A stretch of DNA of 64,000 nucleotides. Origin: Chloroflexota bacterium (GTDB taxonomy: Bacteria > Chloroflexota > UBA11872). Below are positions 33,228 to 41,717 of the stretch, in pieces. The position numbers and the translations under genes were made by a program. A model generated the notes under the pieces. The model ran no database searches. It saw nothing but the letters and a program-made list of their open reading frames with translations, and was not told the origin of the DNA. Every line of letters begins with the position of its first letter. Position 1 is the first letter of the stretch. The DNA is taken from NCBI GenBank assembly GCA_028873795.1, contig JAPPNP010000025.1, positions 5,930 through 69,929 of the forward strand, in the 5' to 3' direction.

Positions 33228-34091
33228 TCAGTTCGATCCGAGCTCCGGGGTCCCCAGGATCACCGGCAATCCGGTTTCGGGATTCGTGGGCACGTACACC
33301 ACGCTGCCCGAGCCCATCTCGCGCAGTGCCTGGATGTACTTGTCCTGCAGCACTGCCGCGGTGAGCGATTCGTTGATCCGCCGGTTGGCCTCGGCAATAC
33401 CGTTGGCCTCTTCGATCCGGCGCTGGGCCTCTTCCTTGGCCTCGTCGACCCGGAAGCGGCGTTCCTGAATCGCTTGCTCGGCGGCCAGCTTGTTCTCGAT
33501 GGCCTGGGTAATGACGGCCGGCAGAGTCACGTCGCGCAACAACACATCTTGGATGGTCACGCCGCGCTCATTGAGTGACGAATCGAGTTGGTTCTGAATG
33601 CGGCTGCCGATTTCCTCGCGCGCGGTCGTATACAGCGCCTCAGCCGTGAACTGCGCCACCACGTCACGAATCGCGTTGCGGATGGCCGGACGCACGATGA
33701 TTTCCTGATAGACGCCTTCCGGGCCAACCTGATTTCGGACCTGCGGCGCCTGGTCGAAGTTGAGCACGAATAGCGTTGTGATGTCGAGGCCGACGGACAA
33801 CCCCTCGGAAGTCAGCGTCCGGACGGTCTGATCGGAGGCGCCCACCTCTTCCGCTCGGGAGCTCATCGTGATCGACTGCGTGCGCACGCTATACGTGTCG
33901 AGCGTCGCCCACGGCAGCTTGACCAATAGGCCCTGCGGCTTCGGAATCGGGTCCACCACGCCGAACGTGTTGATCACACCGACCTCACCAACGCCCACGA
34001 AACGGACGCTGAATAGCCCGATGATGATCACCGCGATTACCACAATCACGGCGATGCCGAGGACTGAATTGCCGTATCTGCGCTGGGCCAT
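33228..34091 (-). CDS. Prohibitin/SPFH-domain membrane protein
   Basis: The 287-residue protein has an N-terminal membrane anchor (about 10-32, VLGIAVIVVIAVIIIGLFSV), an SPFH/band-7 domain (about 30-200) beginning VGVGEVGVINTFGVVD, and a coiled-coil tail rich in Glu/Arg/Ala (AEQAIQERRFRVDEAKEEAQRRIEEA). Prohibitin-like proteins form ring or microdomain assemblies in the membrane and often protect or present membrane proteases. ATG at 34089-34091 is followed by MAQRRYGN. It is upstream of the tRNA-Val gene on the same strand and divergent from the glycosidase gene. Confidence 0.92.
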   Translation of the reverse strand: MAQRRYGNSVLGIAVIVVIAVIIIGLFSVRFVGVGEVGVINTFGVVDPIPKPQGLLVKLPWATLDTYSVRTQSITMSSRAEEVGASDQTVRTLTSEGLSVGLDITTLFVLNFDQAPQVRNQVGPEGVYQEIIVRPAIRNAIRDVVAQFTAEALYTTAREEIGSRIQNQLDSSLNERGVTIQDVLLRDVTLPAVITQAIENKLAAEQAIQERRFRVDEAKEEAQRRIEEANGIAEANRRINESLTAAVLQDKYIQALREMGSGSVVYVPTNPETGLPVILGTPELGSN

Positions 34092-34204
34092 GCGGACCTT
34101 CCTCTAACAACCGTTGGTTTGGAGGCGCGGTGCCGACGATTGCCGGTGCGCCGTACCTGCCTTGATACCATCCACGCGCTCTACGCTCAAGGATACGTCG
34201 CACG

Positions 34205-35545
34205 TTGCCGATATCCACGAATCTTCCGCGGTCGGCGGGCGCTCGATTGTCGCGACGGCGGTTCCTCGCCGTTGTGGCGGCGGGAGCGGTCACCGCGGCG
34301 TGCGGCGAAGCCGGCGACAGCGTGACTCCCACGGCAACCGTCGCCGCACCCGCCCCGCCGACAGCGACGCCGGAAGGCCCGGCGGTGACTGCCGGCGTGC
34401 TCACGCCGAAAGTCCTCACGCCAAGCCCCGCTTCCCCCGCCGCCGCTTCACCGAGCACGGCCACGCCGGCGCCGGTGGCGCCGACTCCCGATCCAAATGA
34501 CCCCGACGCGGCGCTGCGCCGACTGGACGGCTACGGATTCCAAGCGCATCTCTACAACCAAGACCGAGATTTCATCGTGCAAAAGACGCTCGACGCGGGC
34601 TTCAACTGGCTCAAGCAGCAGGTGGAGTGGTCGCAGACTGAGCCGATCGAAAAGGGCGGCTATGACTGGCGAGAGCTTGACAAAATCGCGACCGCCGTTT
34701 CGGCTGCGGGCCTGAATCTGATGCTGAGCGTGGTTCGCGCGCCTGGCTGGGCGCTCGGCGAAGGGGCCCACGGCCCTCCCGCGGATCCCAAAGACTTCGA
34801 AGACTTCATGCGCGTCGTCGCCACCAGGTACCGCGGCGCCGTGCAGGCCTACGAGCTTTGGAATGAGGCCAATCTCTCACGCGAGTGGGGCTACGGCCGC
34901 ATCAACGCCGGAGAGTTCGTGGAGCTGCTGCTGGCTGGCCGCCGCGGCGTGCGCGCGGGCGATCCCGATGCCGTGACCATCGGCGGCGCGCTCACCCCTG
35001 CCGGTGATGTCGACATTCCCGATCAACAAGTGCAGGCCGTGGACGATGTGTCCTTCCTCCGCCGCATGTACGAGTACAACAATGGCATCGTCCGCGACGG
35101 ATTCGACGCCTGGGGCGTGCACCCGGGTGGATTCAATAACGCCCCGCGTCAGGAGATCGGGTCCCCGCGCGGCGACGGCTGGAACGGGCATGCCAGCTTC
35201 TACTTCCAGCGCTTCACGCAGCACCGCCAGATCATGGAGGAATTCGGCGACGGCGCGAAGCCCATCTGGATCACTGAGTTTGGCTGGTCAACCACCAATC
35301 AGGACCCGGCCTATGGCTACGGCGTGGACAACTCCGAAGCCGATCAGGCGGAGTTTCTCGTTGACGCCCTCAGGCTCGTGCGCGAGCAGTACGACTACAT
35401 CACGCACGCCTTCGTGTGGAACCTCAACTTCCAGGCCGTCGTGGGACCGGAAGACGAGAAGTTTCCGTTCGGCGTGCTGCGCCCCGACGGTACGCACCGC
35501 CCGTCCTATGACGCGCTGGCCGCCATGCACAAAGGCGACGCGTAG
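34205..35545 (+). CDS. Lipoprotein glycoside hydrolase, clan GH-A type
   Basis: The 446-residue protein has a twin-arginine-like lipoprotein signal (SRRRFLAVVAAGAVTAAC, Cys33), a Pro/Thr/Ala-rich linker (about 40-100) and a TIM-barrel glycosidase domain. The acid/base glutamate is Glu221 in ELWNEANL and the nucleophile is Glu358 in WITEFGWST, in the Asn-Glu/Glu arrangement of clan GH-A (families such as 5, 10, 39). It would act outside the cell, tethered to the membrane, on a plant- or alga-type polysaccharide or oligosaccharide. TTG 34205 is the best start given AAGGA upstream; a TTG at the SRRRF motif is an alternative. The exact family is uncertain. Confidence 0.85.
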   Translation: MPISTNLPRSAGARLSRRRFLAVVAAGAVTAACGEAGDSVTPTATVAAPAPPTATPEGPAVTAGVLTPKVLTPSPASPAAASPSTATPAPVAPTPDPNDPDAALRRLDGYGFQAHLYNQDRDFIVQKTLDAGFNWLKQQVEWSQTEPIEKGGYDWRELDKIATAVSAAGLNLMLSVVRAPGWALGEGAHGPPADPKDFEDFMRVVATRYRGAVQAYELWNEANLSREWGYGRINAGEFVELLLAGRRGVRAGDPDAVTIGGALTPAGDVDIPDQQVQAVDDVSFLRRMYEYNNGIVRDGFDAWGVHPGGFNNAPRQEIGSPRGDGWNGHASFYFQRFTQHRQIMEEFGDGAKPIWITEFGWSTTNQDPAYGYGVDNSEADQAEFLVDALRLVREQYDYITHAFVWNLNFQAVVGPEDEKFPFGVLRPDGTHRPSYDALAAMHKGDA

Positions 35546-35557
35546 CGCTCGAGTGCG

Positions 35558-35818
35558 CTACTGCGTGAAATAGTCGGCGTTGATCTCCGTGTACTGCGAC
35601 CACTCCTCCGGTACGTCGAAGTCCGGAAAGATGGCCGTCACGGGGCAAACCGGCTCGCAGGCGCCGCAGTCGATGCATTCCACGGGGTCGATGTAGAGCA
35701 TATCGGTCGTCTCATACTCGGGCGCATCCGGTCCCGGGTGGATGCAGTCGACCGGGCAAACGTCCACGCACGAAGCGTCCTTCGTACCGATGCATGGCTC
35801 GGCAATTACGTACGTCAT
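35558..35818 (-). CDS. 7Fe ferredoxin (3Fe-4S/4Fe-4S)
   Basis: The 86-residue electron carrier has the cysteine pattern of FdxA-type seven-iron ferredoxins: Cys9, 17 and 58 for the 3Fe-4S cluster and Cys21, 48, 51 and 54 for the 4Fe-4S cluster. A strong AGGAGG precedes ATG 35818. It passes electrons among redox enzymes in the cytosol. It is encoded alone, convergent with the glycosidase gene (12 bp apart) and downstream of the glycogen phosphorylase gene. Confidence 0.93.
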   Translation of the reverse strand: MTYVIAEPCIGTKDASCVDVCPVDCIHPGPDAPEYETTDMLYIDPVECIDCGACEPVCPVTAIFPDFDVPEEWSQYTEINADYFTQ

Positions 35819-35853
35819 CGACGGGGGAATCCTCCTGTGTCGGCGCAAGCGCT

Positions 35854-35877
35854 GTCCGACCGGTCTGCCGGTCGGAC
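35854..35877. other. Perfect inverted repeat between glgP and ferredoxin genes
   Basis: A 10-bp perfect stem (GTCCGACCGG / CCGGTCGGAC) with a four-base loop lies 36 bp upstream of the ferredoxin start and after the phosphorylase gene. It could be a hairpin terminator, although no T-run follows in the direction of transcription, or a protein-binding palindrome. Confidence 0.5.
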
Positions 35878-35945
35878 CGGTACCTCAGGGTAAACGCTGG
35901 AGCGATCACTCACAAAAGCGTTGGGTGCGGCGAGGGAGGCGTGCA

Positions 35946-38528
35946 TTAGGCCGCCGCGGCCCCGCTGCTCCAGCGAATCAGCCCGGCGTCGTATGGCCCG
36001 GCCAGCAGCGTATGGCGCGGAACCACCCGAACTGCCATGCCCAAGCGCCCGCTCTCGGACAGCACCGCGCGTCCGGCGAACCAGTGGGTGCCGTCCGCAT
36101 CCGTGCCGGCATGCTCCGTCACCTCGGCCCGACCTCCGATCAGCGTTCCTTCGTAGTCCACATGCCCCACGAACACCTCGACCGTCACGTCGTCCGGACT
36201 CAGGCCCGCCAGCGCGAGGCGGGTTCGCACGGGCACCACCATTCCGGCGTCAACCTGGCTGGGGCCATCGGCGTGAACCTCCACGATGTGCACGTGAGGC
36301 CATTGCGCCACTACATGCTCGAGCCAGTGGGCCAGGTCGCTGGCCGCGCCGCCGTGATGCTCGCCCAGGCGCCGGCCGAGCAGATGGGCGGGGCCATAGA
36401 ATGACTCAACATAATCTTGCACCATGCGATTCGCGCTGAAGCGCGTCAGGGCGAGGACCATGGCGCGTCGAGCCATGCGCACCCACGCGGTAGGCGTTTC
36501 TCCCGCGCCGACGTCGTAGAACAACGGGGCCACCGTGTGTTCGAGCAGGTCATAGATGGCCGCCGCATCGCTCGCATCCCGCTGCCGCTCGTCGTCAACA
36601 TCCGGCCGGCCGATCGCCCAGCCCGCATCCGGCGTATAGGCCTCGTCCCACCAGCCGTCGAGGACACTGGCGTTGAGCACGCCGTTGGCTGCCGCTTTCA
36701 TGCCGCTGGTGCCGCTGGCCTCCTGCGGGGGAATCGGCAGATTCAGCCAAACGTCGCAACCCTGCACCAGGTCGCGCGCCAGGCCCATGTCGTAGTCCTC
36801 GACAAAGACCAAGCGACCCTCGAATGCGGGATCGCGGCTGAGGGCCGTAATCTCCCGCAGCAGATTCTTGGCCAGATCGTCGTTTGGATGGGCCTTGCCG
36901 GCAAAGATGATCTGCACCGGCCGGTGGGAGTCCGCGACGATGGCCTTGAGTCGATTCACGTCGTGCAGCAGCAGCGTAGGGCGCTTGTAGAGCGCGAAGC
37001 GGCGCGCGAACCCAACCGTGAGCACATCGCTGTGCAGGGCGGCGGATGCCTGCGCCAGCTCATGCGCCGCCGCTCCGCGGTGCTCCGCTTGCGCTCGCAG
37101 GCGGCGGCGGACGTTGGCCACCAGACGCTCGCGGCGCTGCGTATGAACTCGCCAAAGCTCGTCGTCGGGGATGGCGGCCAAGCTTTCATCGATGCCCTGC
37201 GGATCGGTGCGCTCGGCCCAGTGCCGCCCCAGGTAGCGCTGTAGCAGGCTGTCGAGTTCGCGCGACACCCAGGTGCGCAAATGCACGCCATTGGTCACGT
37301 GTCCAATCGGCACCTCGCCGACCGGGACGCCGGGCCAGAGCCGCTGCCACATCTGACGGCTCACCCCGCCGTGAAGTGCGCTCACGCCATTTCGCCAGGC
37401 CGAGCCATGCATGGCCAGGGTCGTGATGCCGAAGGGCTCGTCGTCGTTGGCGCCGTCAACCCGGCCGAGCGCGAGCGCCTGCTCGACATCGATGTTGGAC
37501 GCCTGCAGATAGGCGCCGGCGTGACGCCGCACCTGGTCCGGCGAAAACTCGTCGTGGCCGGCCGCCACGGGTGTGTGGGTGGTGAAGACGTTGGTCGCGC
37601 GCACGATCTGCATGGCCGCGGCCTCGCTGAGCCCGGTTTGTGCGCGGAGCGACTGGAAGCGCTCGAGAATCAGAAACGCGCTATGCCCCTCGTTCAAGTG
37701 CGCCACGGTCGGCGTTAGGTCGAGCGCGTCCAGGGCGCGCATGCCGGCGACTCCGAGCAGCAATTCCTGCCGAATCCGAATATCGCTGTCGCCGATGTAC
37801 AGCCGCGACGTGAGCTCACGGTCGGCCACGGTGTTCTCCGGGGTGTTGGCATCGAGCAGAATCAGCGGCACGCGGCCAACGTCCATCCGCCACAGGCGAA
37901 CCGAGACCTCATGCCCGTCAATCGGCACCCGAACCGTCAGCGGCTGCCCGTCGGCCGAGCGCGCCGCGACCACCGGCAGGATCTCCACGTCGTTCTCGGG
38001 AAACTGCTCGCGCTGCGAGCCGGAGGGGTCGATTGACTGCCGGAAATACCCCTGGCGATAGAGCATGCCGACGCCGACCAGCGGCACGCCGAGATCGCTG
38101 GCCGCCTTGAGCTGATCCCCCGCCAGCACGCCCAGGCCACCTGAATACAGCGGCACCGACTCCGCCACCCCAAACTCCATGGAGACGTAGGCCACGCGCA
38201 GTCCCTCGAGGCGCCCGTGCGTTTGCTCGAACCACGTCGGGCGGCTCAGATATTGGTCATAGGCTTCCGCCACGCGGTCAAGGTCGGCAGTGAAGATCGG
38301 GTCCTCGGCCAGCACTTGGAGCTGGCCGGGGGCGGCTCGGGTAAGCACGGCCACCGGATTTCCCTGCGAGGCGTGCCAGGCTTCGGCGTCGATGCGCCGA
38401 AACAAGTCCTGCGCCGCGGGCGTCCACGCCCACCACACGTTGTAGGCGAGATCGCGCAGGCGCTCGAGGCGCGGCGGAAGCGCGGGCCGTACGGTAAAGA
38501 TGCGACTCGGGCGCACCTCGACGGTCAT
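35946..38528 (-). CDS. glgP: Alpha-glucan phosphorylase (GT35)
   Basis: The 860-residue enzyme releases glucose-1-phosphate from glycogen or maltodextrin with PLP. It matches the bacterial/archaeal short form with a DUF3417-like N-terminus (LRDLAYNVWWAWTPAAQDLF) and catalytic sequence YVSMEFGVAESVPLYSGGLGVLAGD. The PLP-binding Lys lies in ASGTSGMKAAANG around residue 610. Upstream parts carry substrate-binding HLNEGHSAF and TTHTPVAAGHDEFSP. It is cytosolic and links to glycogen turnover, though no glycogen synthase or branching enzyme lies nearby. The ATG at 38526-38528 gives the family start. Confidence 0.95.
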   Translation of the reverse strand: MTVEVRPSRIFTVRPALPPRLERLRDLAYNVWWAWTPAAQDLFRRIDAEAWHASQGNPVAVLTRAAPGQLQVLAEDPIFTADLDRVAEAYDQYLSRPTWFEQTHGRLEGLRVAYVSMEFGVAESVPLYSGGLGVLAGDQLKAASDLGVPLVGVGMLYRQGYFRQSIDPSGSQREQFPENDVEILPVVAARSADGQPLTVRVPIDGHEVSVRLWRMDVGRVPLILLDANTPENTVADRELTSRLYIGDSDIRIRQELLLGVAGMRALDALDLTPTVAHLNEGHSAFLILERFQSLRAQTGLSEAAAMQIVRATNVFTTHTPVAAGHDEFSPDQVRRHAGAYLQASNIDVEQALALGRVDGANDDEPFGITTLAMHGSAWRNGVSALHGGVSRQMWQRLWPGVPVGEVPIGHVTNGVHLRTWVSRELDSLLQRYLGRHWAERTDPQGIDESLAAIPDDELWRVHTQRRERLVANVRRRLRAQAEHRGAAAHELAQASAALHSDVLTVGFARRFALYKRPTLLLHDVNRLKAIVADSHRPVQIIFAGKAHPNDDLAKNLLREITALSRDPAFEGRLVFVEDYDMGLARDLVQGCDVWLNLPIPPQEASGTSGMKAAANGVLNASVLDGWWDEAYTPDAGWAIGRPDVDDERQRDASDAAAIYDLLEHTVAPLFYDVGAGETPTAWVRMARRAMVLALTRFSANRMVQDYVESFYGPAHLLGRRLGEHHGGAASDLAHWLEHVVAQWPHVHIVEVHADGPSQVDAGMVVPVRTRLALAGLSPDDVTVEVFVGHVDYEGTLIGGRAEVTEHAGTDADGTHWFAGRAVLSESGRLGMAVRVVPRHTLLAGPYDAGLIRWSSGAAAA

Positions 38529-38624
38529 ACGCGGGGTTGTTTGCGTGGGGTGAAACGTCGGCGCGTTGGCGCGGCGTGCGGCGAACGACGAGTGATCATG
38601 GCGCGGGGCGTATGCGACGAACGG

Positions 38625-39287
38625 CTACGCCGCGATCACCCACAGATTGGCGGCGACGGTGTCGTCAACCACGGCTGGCTGATCGTCCACATGCACGACG
38701 ATGTGACCAGCCGGCGTGTGCTCGACGACATCGATCACCCGGCCGGGGACGAGTTGCTTCTCCTCGAAATAGCGCAGCAGATTGGTGTCGTCCTCCGCGG
38801 GCTCCGACAGTCGTACCACCCGCACTTTGGACCCGATCTCGGCCGTCGATAGCTTGAAGAGGTTGCCCACGTCGGTTTCCGGGTAGTTGCCCGGAATCGG
38901 CAGTCCATGCGGGCACGTGGGCGGATGGCCCAGCGCCTCCGAGATTCGGTCCGTGAGCTCGGGCGAGATGGCGTGCTCCAGGCGGTCGGCCTCATGGTGC
39001 ACCTCGGCCCAGCCGAGTCCGAGCGTCCGGATCAGCCAGTGCTCGATAAGCCGGTGACGGCGGGCCAGCTTCTCGGCGGTGCGCTCACCGCCGAGCGTGA
39101 GGAACACCTCGCGCTGCGGAGCGATCCACACGTGACCGTCGCGCACCAGCCGCTCCAGAGATGCCGACACGGTTGGAGCGGACACCCCCAGGCGCTCCGC
39201 GAGACGGGCGGCGATGACAGGCCCGCCCTCGGCGCGCAACCCATAGATCGCCAGCAGATAGTCTTCCGCCGTGCTCGTCAGCGCCAT
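38625..39287 (-). CDS. DtxR/MntR-family metal-dependent regulator with FeoA-like domain
   Basis: The 220-residue repressor has an N-terminal winged helix (about 1-65: ALTSTAEDYLLAIYGL, VSAPTVSASLERL), a metal-binding dimerisation domain with His/Glu residues (GWAEVHHEADRLEHAISPEL) and a C-terminal SH3-like FeoA domain (about 150-220). Such proteins bind palindromic operators when loaded with Fe2+ or Mn2+. It follows the ABC ATPase gene 53 bp downstream, so it probably controls its own operon; a palindromic candidate site lies at 40466-40494. ATG 39287 is chosen; GTG 39293 is possible. Confidence 0.92.
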   Translation of the reverse strand: MALTSTAEDYLLAIYGLRAEGGPVIAARLAERLGVSAPTVSASLERLVRDGHVWIAPQREVFLTLGGERTAEKLARRHRLIEHWLIRTLGLGWAEVHHEADRLEHAISPELTDRISEALGHPPTCPHGLPIPGNYPETDVGNLFKLSTAEIGSKVRVVRLSEPAEDDTNLLRYFEEKQLVPGRVIDVVEHTPAGHIVVHVDDQPAVVDDTVAANLWVIAA

Positions 39288-39340
39288 AGTCACGCATTCT
39301 GCCACGAGGGAAAGACTGGACGGCGTTCGAGGTGAAAGGG

Positions 39341-40444
39341 CTAGGCCGGGCGTCCGCGGGCGGCGGGCGGCGCGAAGGCCGCGCCGGGTTGCCGTCGCGG
39401 AGCCACGCCGGCCCGCAGGAAGGCCAGCACGTCCCCGTCGAGTTGGACCCTGGCTCGCGTCCCCGGCGGGGGCAGAAACGTCGGGCCCGCGCGGCATTCC
39501 ACAATGAGCCCGGAGTCAAAGCGCACGCGCACGAGCTGGTCGTGCCCGAAGAACCGCCGCGACTCAATCACGCCCTGGCCGCTCGGATCCTCGGAGATCT
39601 GGAGCGCCTCCGGTCGCACGTAGAGGTCGACCGTGCCGATCATGGGCTCCGAAATCGTCACCGTTCCGAGGTCGCACACCACCGCGCGCCCGATGCCCGC
39701 GCCCTCGATCACATTGAATTGGCCGATGAAGTCGGCCACGGCTCGACCGACGGGCTGGCGATAAATCTCGTGCGGTGGCGCGACCTGCAGCACGCGGCCG
39801 TCAATCATGACCGCCACCTGGTCGGCCAGGCTCAGAGCCTCCTCTTGATCGTGGGTCACGAACACGGCGGTCGCGCCGGATTCTCGCAGCACGCGGCGCA
39901 CGTCATTCCGCAGATCGTTGCGCAGCGATGCGTCGAGATTGGAGAACGGCTCGTCCAGCAACACGACGCGCGGCTTGGGCGCCAGCGCGCGGGCCAAGGC
40001 CACGCGCTGCTGCTGACCGCCGGACAGCTCGTGCGGCATGCGTGACGCCAGCGCCGAGAGACCCACCAGCTCCAACGTCTCGGCAACCCTGGCGGCGCGT
40101 CCGTTGCGGCGCGACAAGCCGAATCCCACGTTGGCCTGCACGTCGAGGTGGGGAAACAGCGCATAGTCCTGAAACACCAGGCCAACGCGTCGTCGCTCGG
40201 GCGGCACGCTCACGTCGGGTCCCTGGACCACGGAGCCGCCGAGCACGATCATGCCGGCATCAGGCCGATCCAGGCCCGCAATCAGACGCAGCGTCGTCGT
40301 CTTGCCGCACCCGCTCGGTCCCAGCAGCGCCAGGATGGTTCCGGCGGTGACGTCGAACGAGGCGTCGTCGAGGGCCGTGGCGGCCCCATAGGTCTTGCTC
40401 AGGCCGTCGCAGCGCAGGGCGATCGGCGGCGCTTCCGGCGTCAT
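39341..40444 (-). CDS. ABC transporter ATP-binding protein, iron/spermidine type
   Basis: The 367-residue ATPase has Walker A GPSGCGKTT, Q-loop FQDYALFPHL, signature LSGGQQQR, Walker B VVLLDEPFSNLD and switch VTHDQEEAL, followed by a C-terminal TOBE domain (about 290-350). FbpC, PotA and related importers share this layout. It stands next to a DtxR-type regulator, which favours ferric iron, but no permease or binding protein is adjacent. It is first in a two-gene operon preceded by a palindrome. Confidence 0.9.
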   Translation of the reverse strand: MTPEAPPIALRCDGLSKTYGAATALDDASFDVTAGTILALLGPSGCGKTTTLRLIAGLDRPDAGMIVLGGSVVQGPDVSVPPERRRVGLVFQDYALFPHLDVQANVGFGLSRRNGRAARVAETLELVGLSALASRMPHELSGGQQQRVALARALAPKPRVVLLDEPFSNLDASLRNDLRNDVRRVLRESGATAVFVTHDQEEALSLADQVAVMIDGRVLQVAPPHEIYRQPVGRAVADFIGQFNVIEGAGIGRAVVCDLGTVTISEPMIGTVDLYVRPEALQISEDPSGQGVIESRRFFGHDQLVRVRFDSGLIVECRAGPTFLPPPGTRARVQLDGDVLAFLRAGVAPRRQPGAAFAPPAARGRPA

Positions 40445-40465
40445 CCGCGCATCCTAACGCGCAAG

Positions 40466-40494
40466 CCTTGGCTAATGCCGAATATTAGCTAAGG
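40466..40494. promoter_or_regulatory. Candidate operator palindrome for the DtxR-type regulator
   Basis: Inverted arms CCTTGGCTAAT and ATTAGCTAAGG (10 of 11 positions paired) are separated by six bases, 22 bp upstream of the iron-type ABC ATPase gene. TTAGCTAA is itself palindromic and resembles the TTAGG/GCTAA words of DtxR-family boxes. A TAATAT -10-like hexamer overlaps it on the minus strand. Position and symmetry suggest autoregulation; binding is inferred. Confidence 0.5.
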
Positions 40495-40509
40495 CGAACC
40501 GCCGATTCC

Positions 40510-41625
40510 CTAGCCGTGCGGCACCAGGGCGCTGCGCGTGATGTGGCCGGAGTCCTGCTGCGCGAAGGCTTCGTTGATGTCGGCCAGCGGGAAGTGATGC
40601 GACAGCACCCGGTCGAAAGGCAGACGCGTCACGTGGTCTTTCAAGAAATCCAGGGCATGTCGCAGGTCCTGCGACGTGTAGTGGGCTACGCCGATGATCG
40701 AAATGCTGCGGAAGACGATCCACGACGGATCGAACTCGGTATGCCATCCGACATTGATGTTGCCGATCTCGAGGTACCGCCCACCCGGCGCGGTCATTTG
40801 CAGCCCCTCGGTCACCACCCCGGGATGCCCCACGAGCTCCAGCGTGACGTCGGCGCCCAGACCGTCGGTGAGCTCTCGCACGCGGTCCACGCGCTGCTCC
40901 GGCGTCTCGTACTCGCGCATGTCCACGATTTCGTCCGCGCCGAACGCCCGGATCAGATCGATGCGCTCATCCACGCCGTCGATGGCGATGACCTTGGAGG
41001 CCCCGTGCGCCTTGGCGACCGCGGCTGCATAGACGCCGAGCCCGCCCGCGCCCTGAATGGCCACCGTCTCATTGAACGAGAGGCGGGCGCGGCGCAGACC
41101 GGAAATCACCTGCACCAGCGCGCAGTTGAGTCCGGCCACCATGTCGTCGGTGAGGTGGTCGGGCACCTTGTACATCGTGTGGTTGGGGTGCAGGTAGTAG
41201 TACTGTGCGAATGTGCCCCGGAAGTGCGGCCACTCCTCCAGCCCGCCTTGGCGATCATGCTGCCGCGTGGGACAGGCATAGGTATGACCCTTGAGGCACG
41301 TCGGGCATTGCAGGTCGGGATAGAGATACGAGAAGAGAACGCGATCACCTTCCCGGAGCGGCTCGCCCATCGAGTCGGTCGTCACGCCCGCGCCCAGGCG
41401 GTGGATGCCGCCGGTGCCTTCGTGCCCCAGGCAGGCCGGCATCGGCCGGCCCATCTTGACCATGTCCATCTCGCCGCGCCAGTAGTGCATGTCCGAGCCG
41501 CAGATGTTTGCCAGGCTCATCTTGACCACCGCGGCGCCCGGCTCAGGATCCGGGATTGGAAACTCGCGCAACTCGAAGGGCTTGCGAAAACCCAAGAACG
41601 CGGCGGCCACGCCTTTCTCGGCCAT
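40510..41625 (-). CDS. Zinc-dependent medium-chain dehydrogenase, incomplete structural Zn site
   Basis: The 371-residue MDR enzyme has the catalytic zinc ligands Cys42 (ICGSD) and His68-Glu69 (LGHEG) and Rossmann motif GAGGLGVYAAA. The structural zinc lobe has Cys107, 110 and 118 but lacks the usual third Cys (Gly in its place), so that site may be empty or altered. The ATG at 41623-41625 is preferred over GTG 41634 because the GGGGGAG box is then properly spaced. It is distinct from the two MDR genes near 7-9 kb. Substrate unknown; relatives oxidise alcohols or sugar derivatives. Confidence 0.9.
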   Translation of the reverse strand: MAEKGVAAAFLGFRKPFELREFPIPDPEPGAAVVKMSLANICGSDMHYWRGEMDMVKMGRPMPACLGHEGTGGIHRLGAGVTTDSMGEPLREGDRVLFSYLYPDLQCPTCLKGHTYACPTRQHDRQGGLEEWPHFRGTFAQYYYLHPNHTMYKVPDHLTDDMVAGLNCALVQVISGLRRARLSFNETVAIQGAGGLGVYAAAVAKAHGASKVIAIDGVDERIDLIRAFGADEIVDMREYETPEQRVDRVRELTDGLGADVTLELVGHPGVVTEGLQMTAPGGRYLEIGNINVGWHTEFDPSWIVFRSISIIGVAHYTSQDLRHALDFLKDHVTRLPFDRVLSHHFPLADINEAFAQQDSGHITRSALVPHG

Positions 41626-41717
41626 TGCTTTCACTCCCCCCGGTCTCGGCGGCGGTTCGCGATGCGCGGGCTTTAGCCTATCCCATTGTCTAGCCGCGGC
41701 ATGACCCCAGTGGCCAC

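Noticed and set aside
35854-35877. Intrinsic terminator for glycogen phosphorylase
   Set aside because: The stem is strong but lacks a following T-run in the minus direction, so it is listed only as an inverted repeat.
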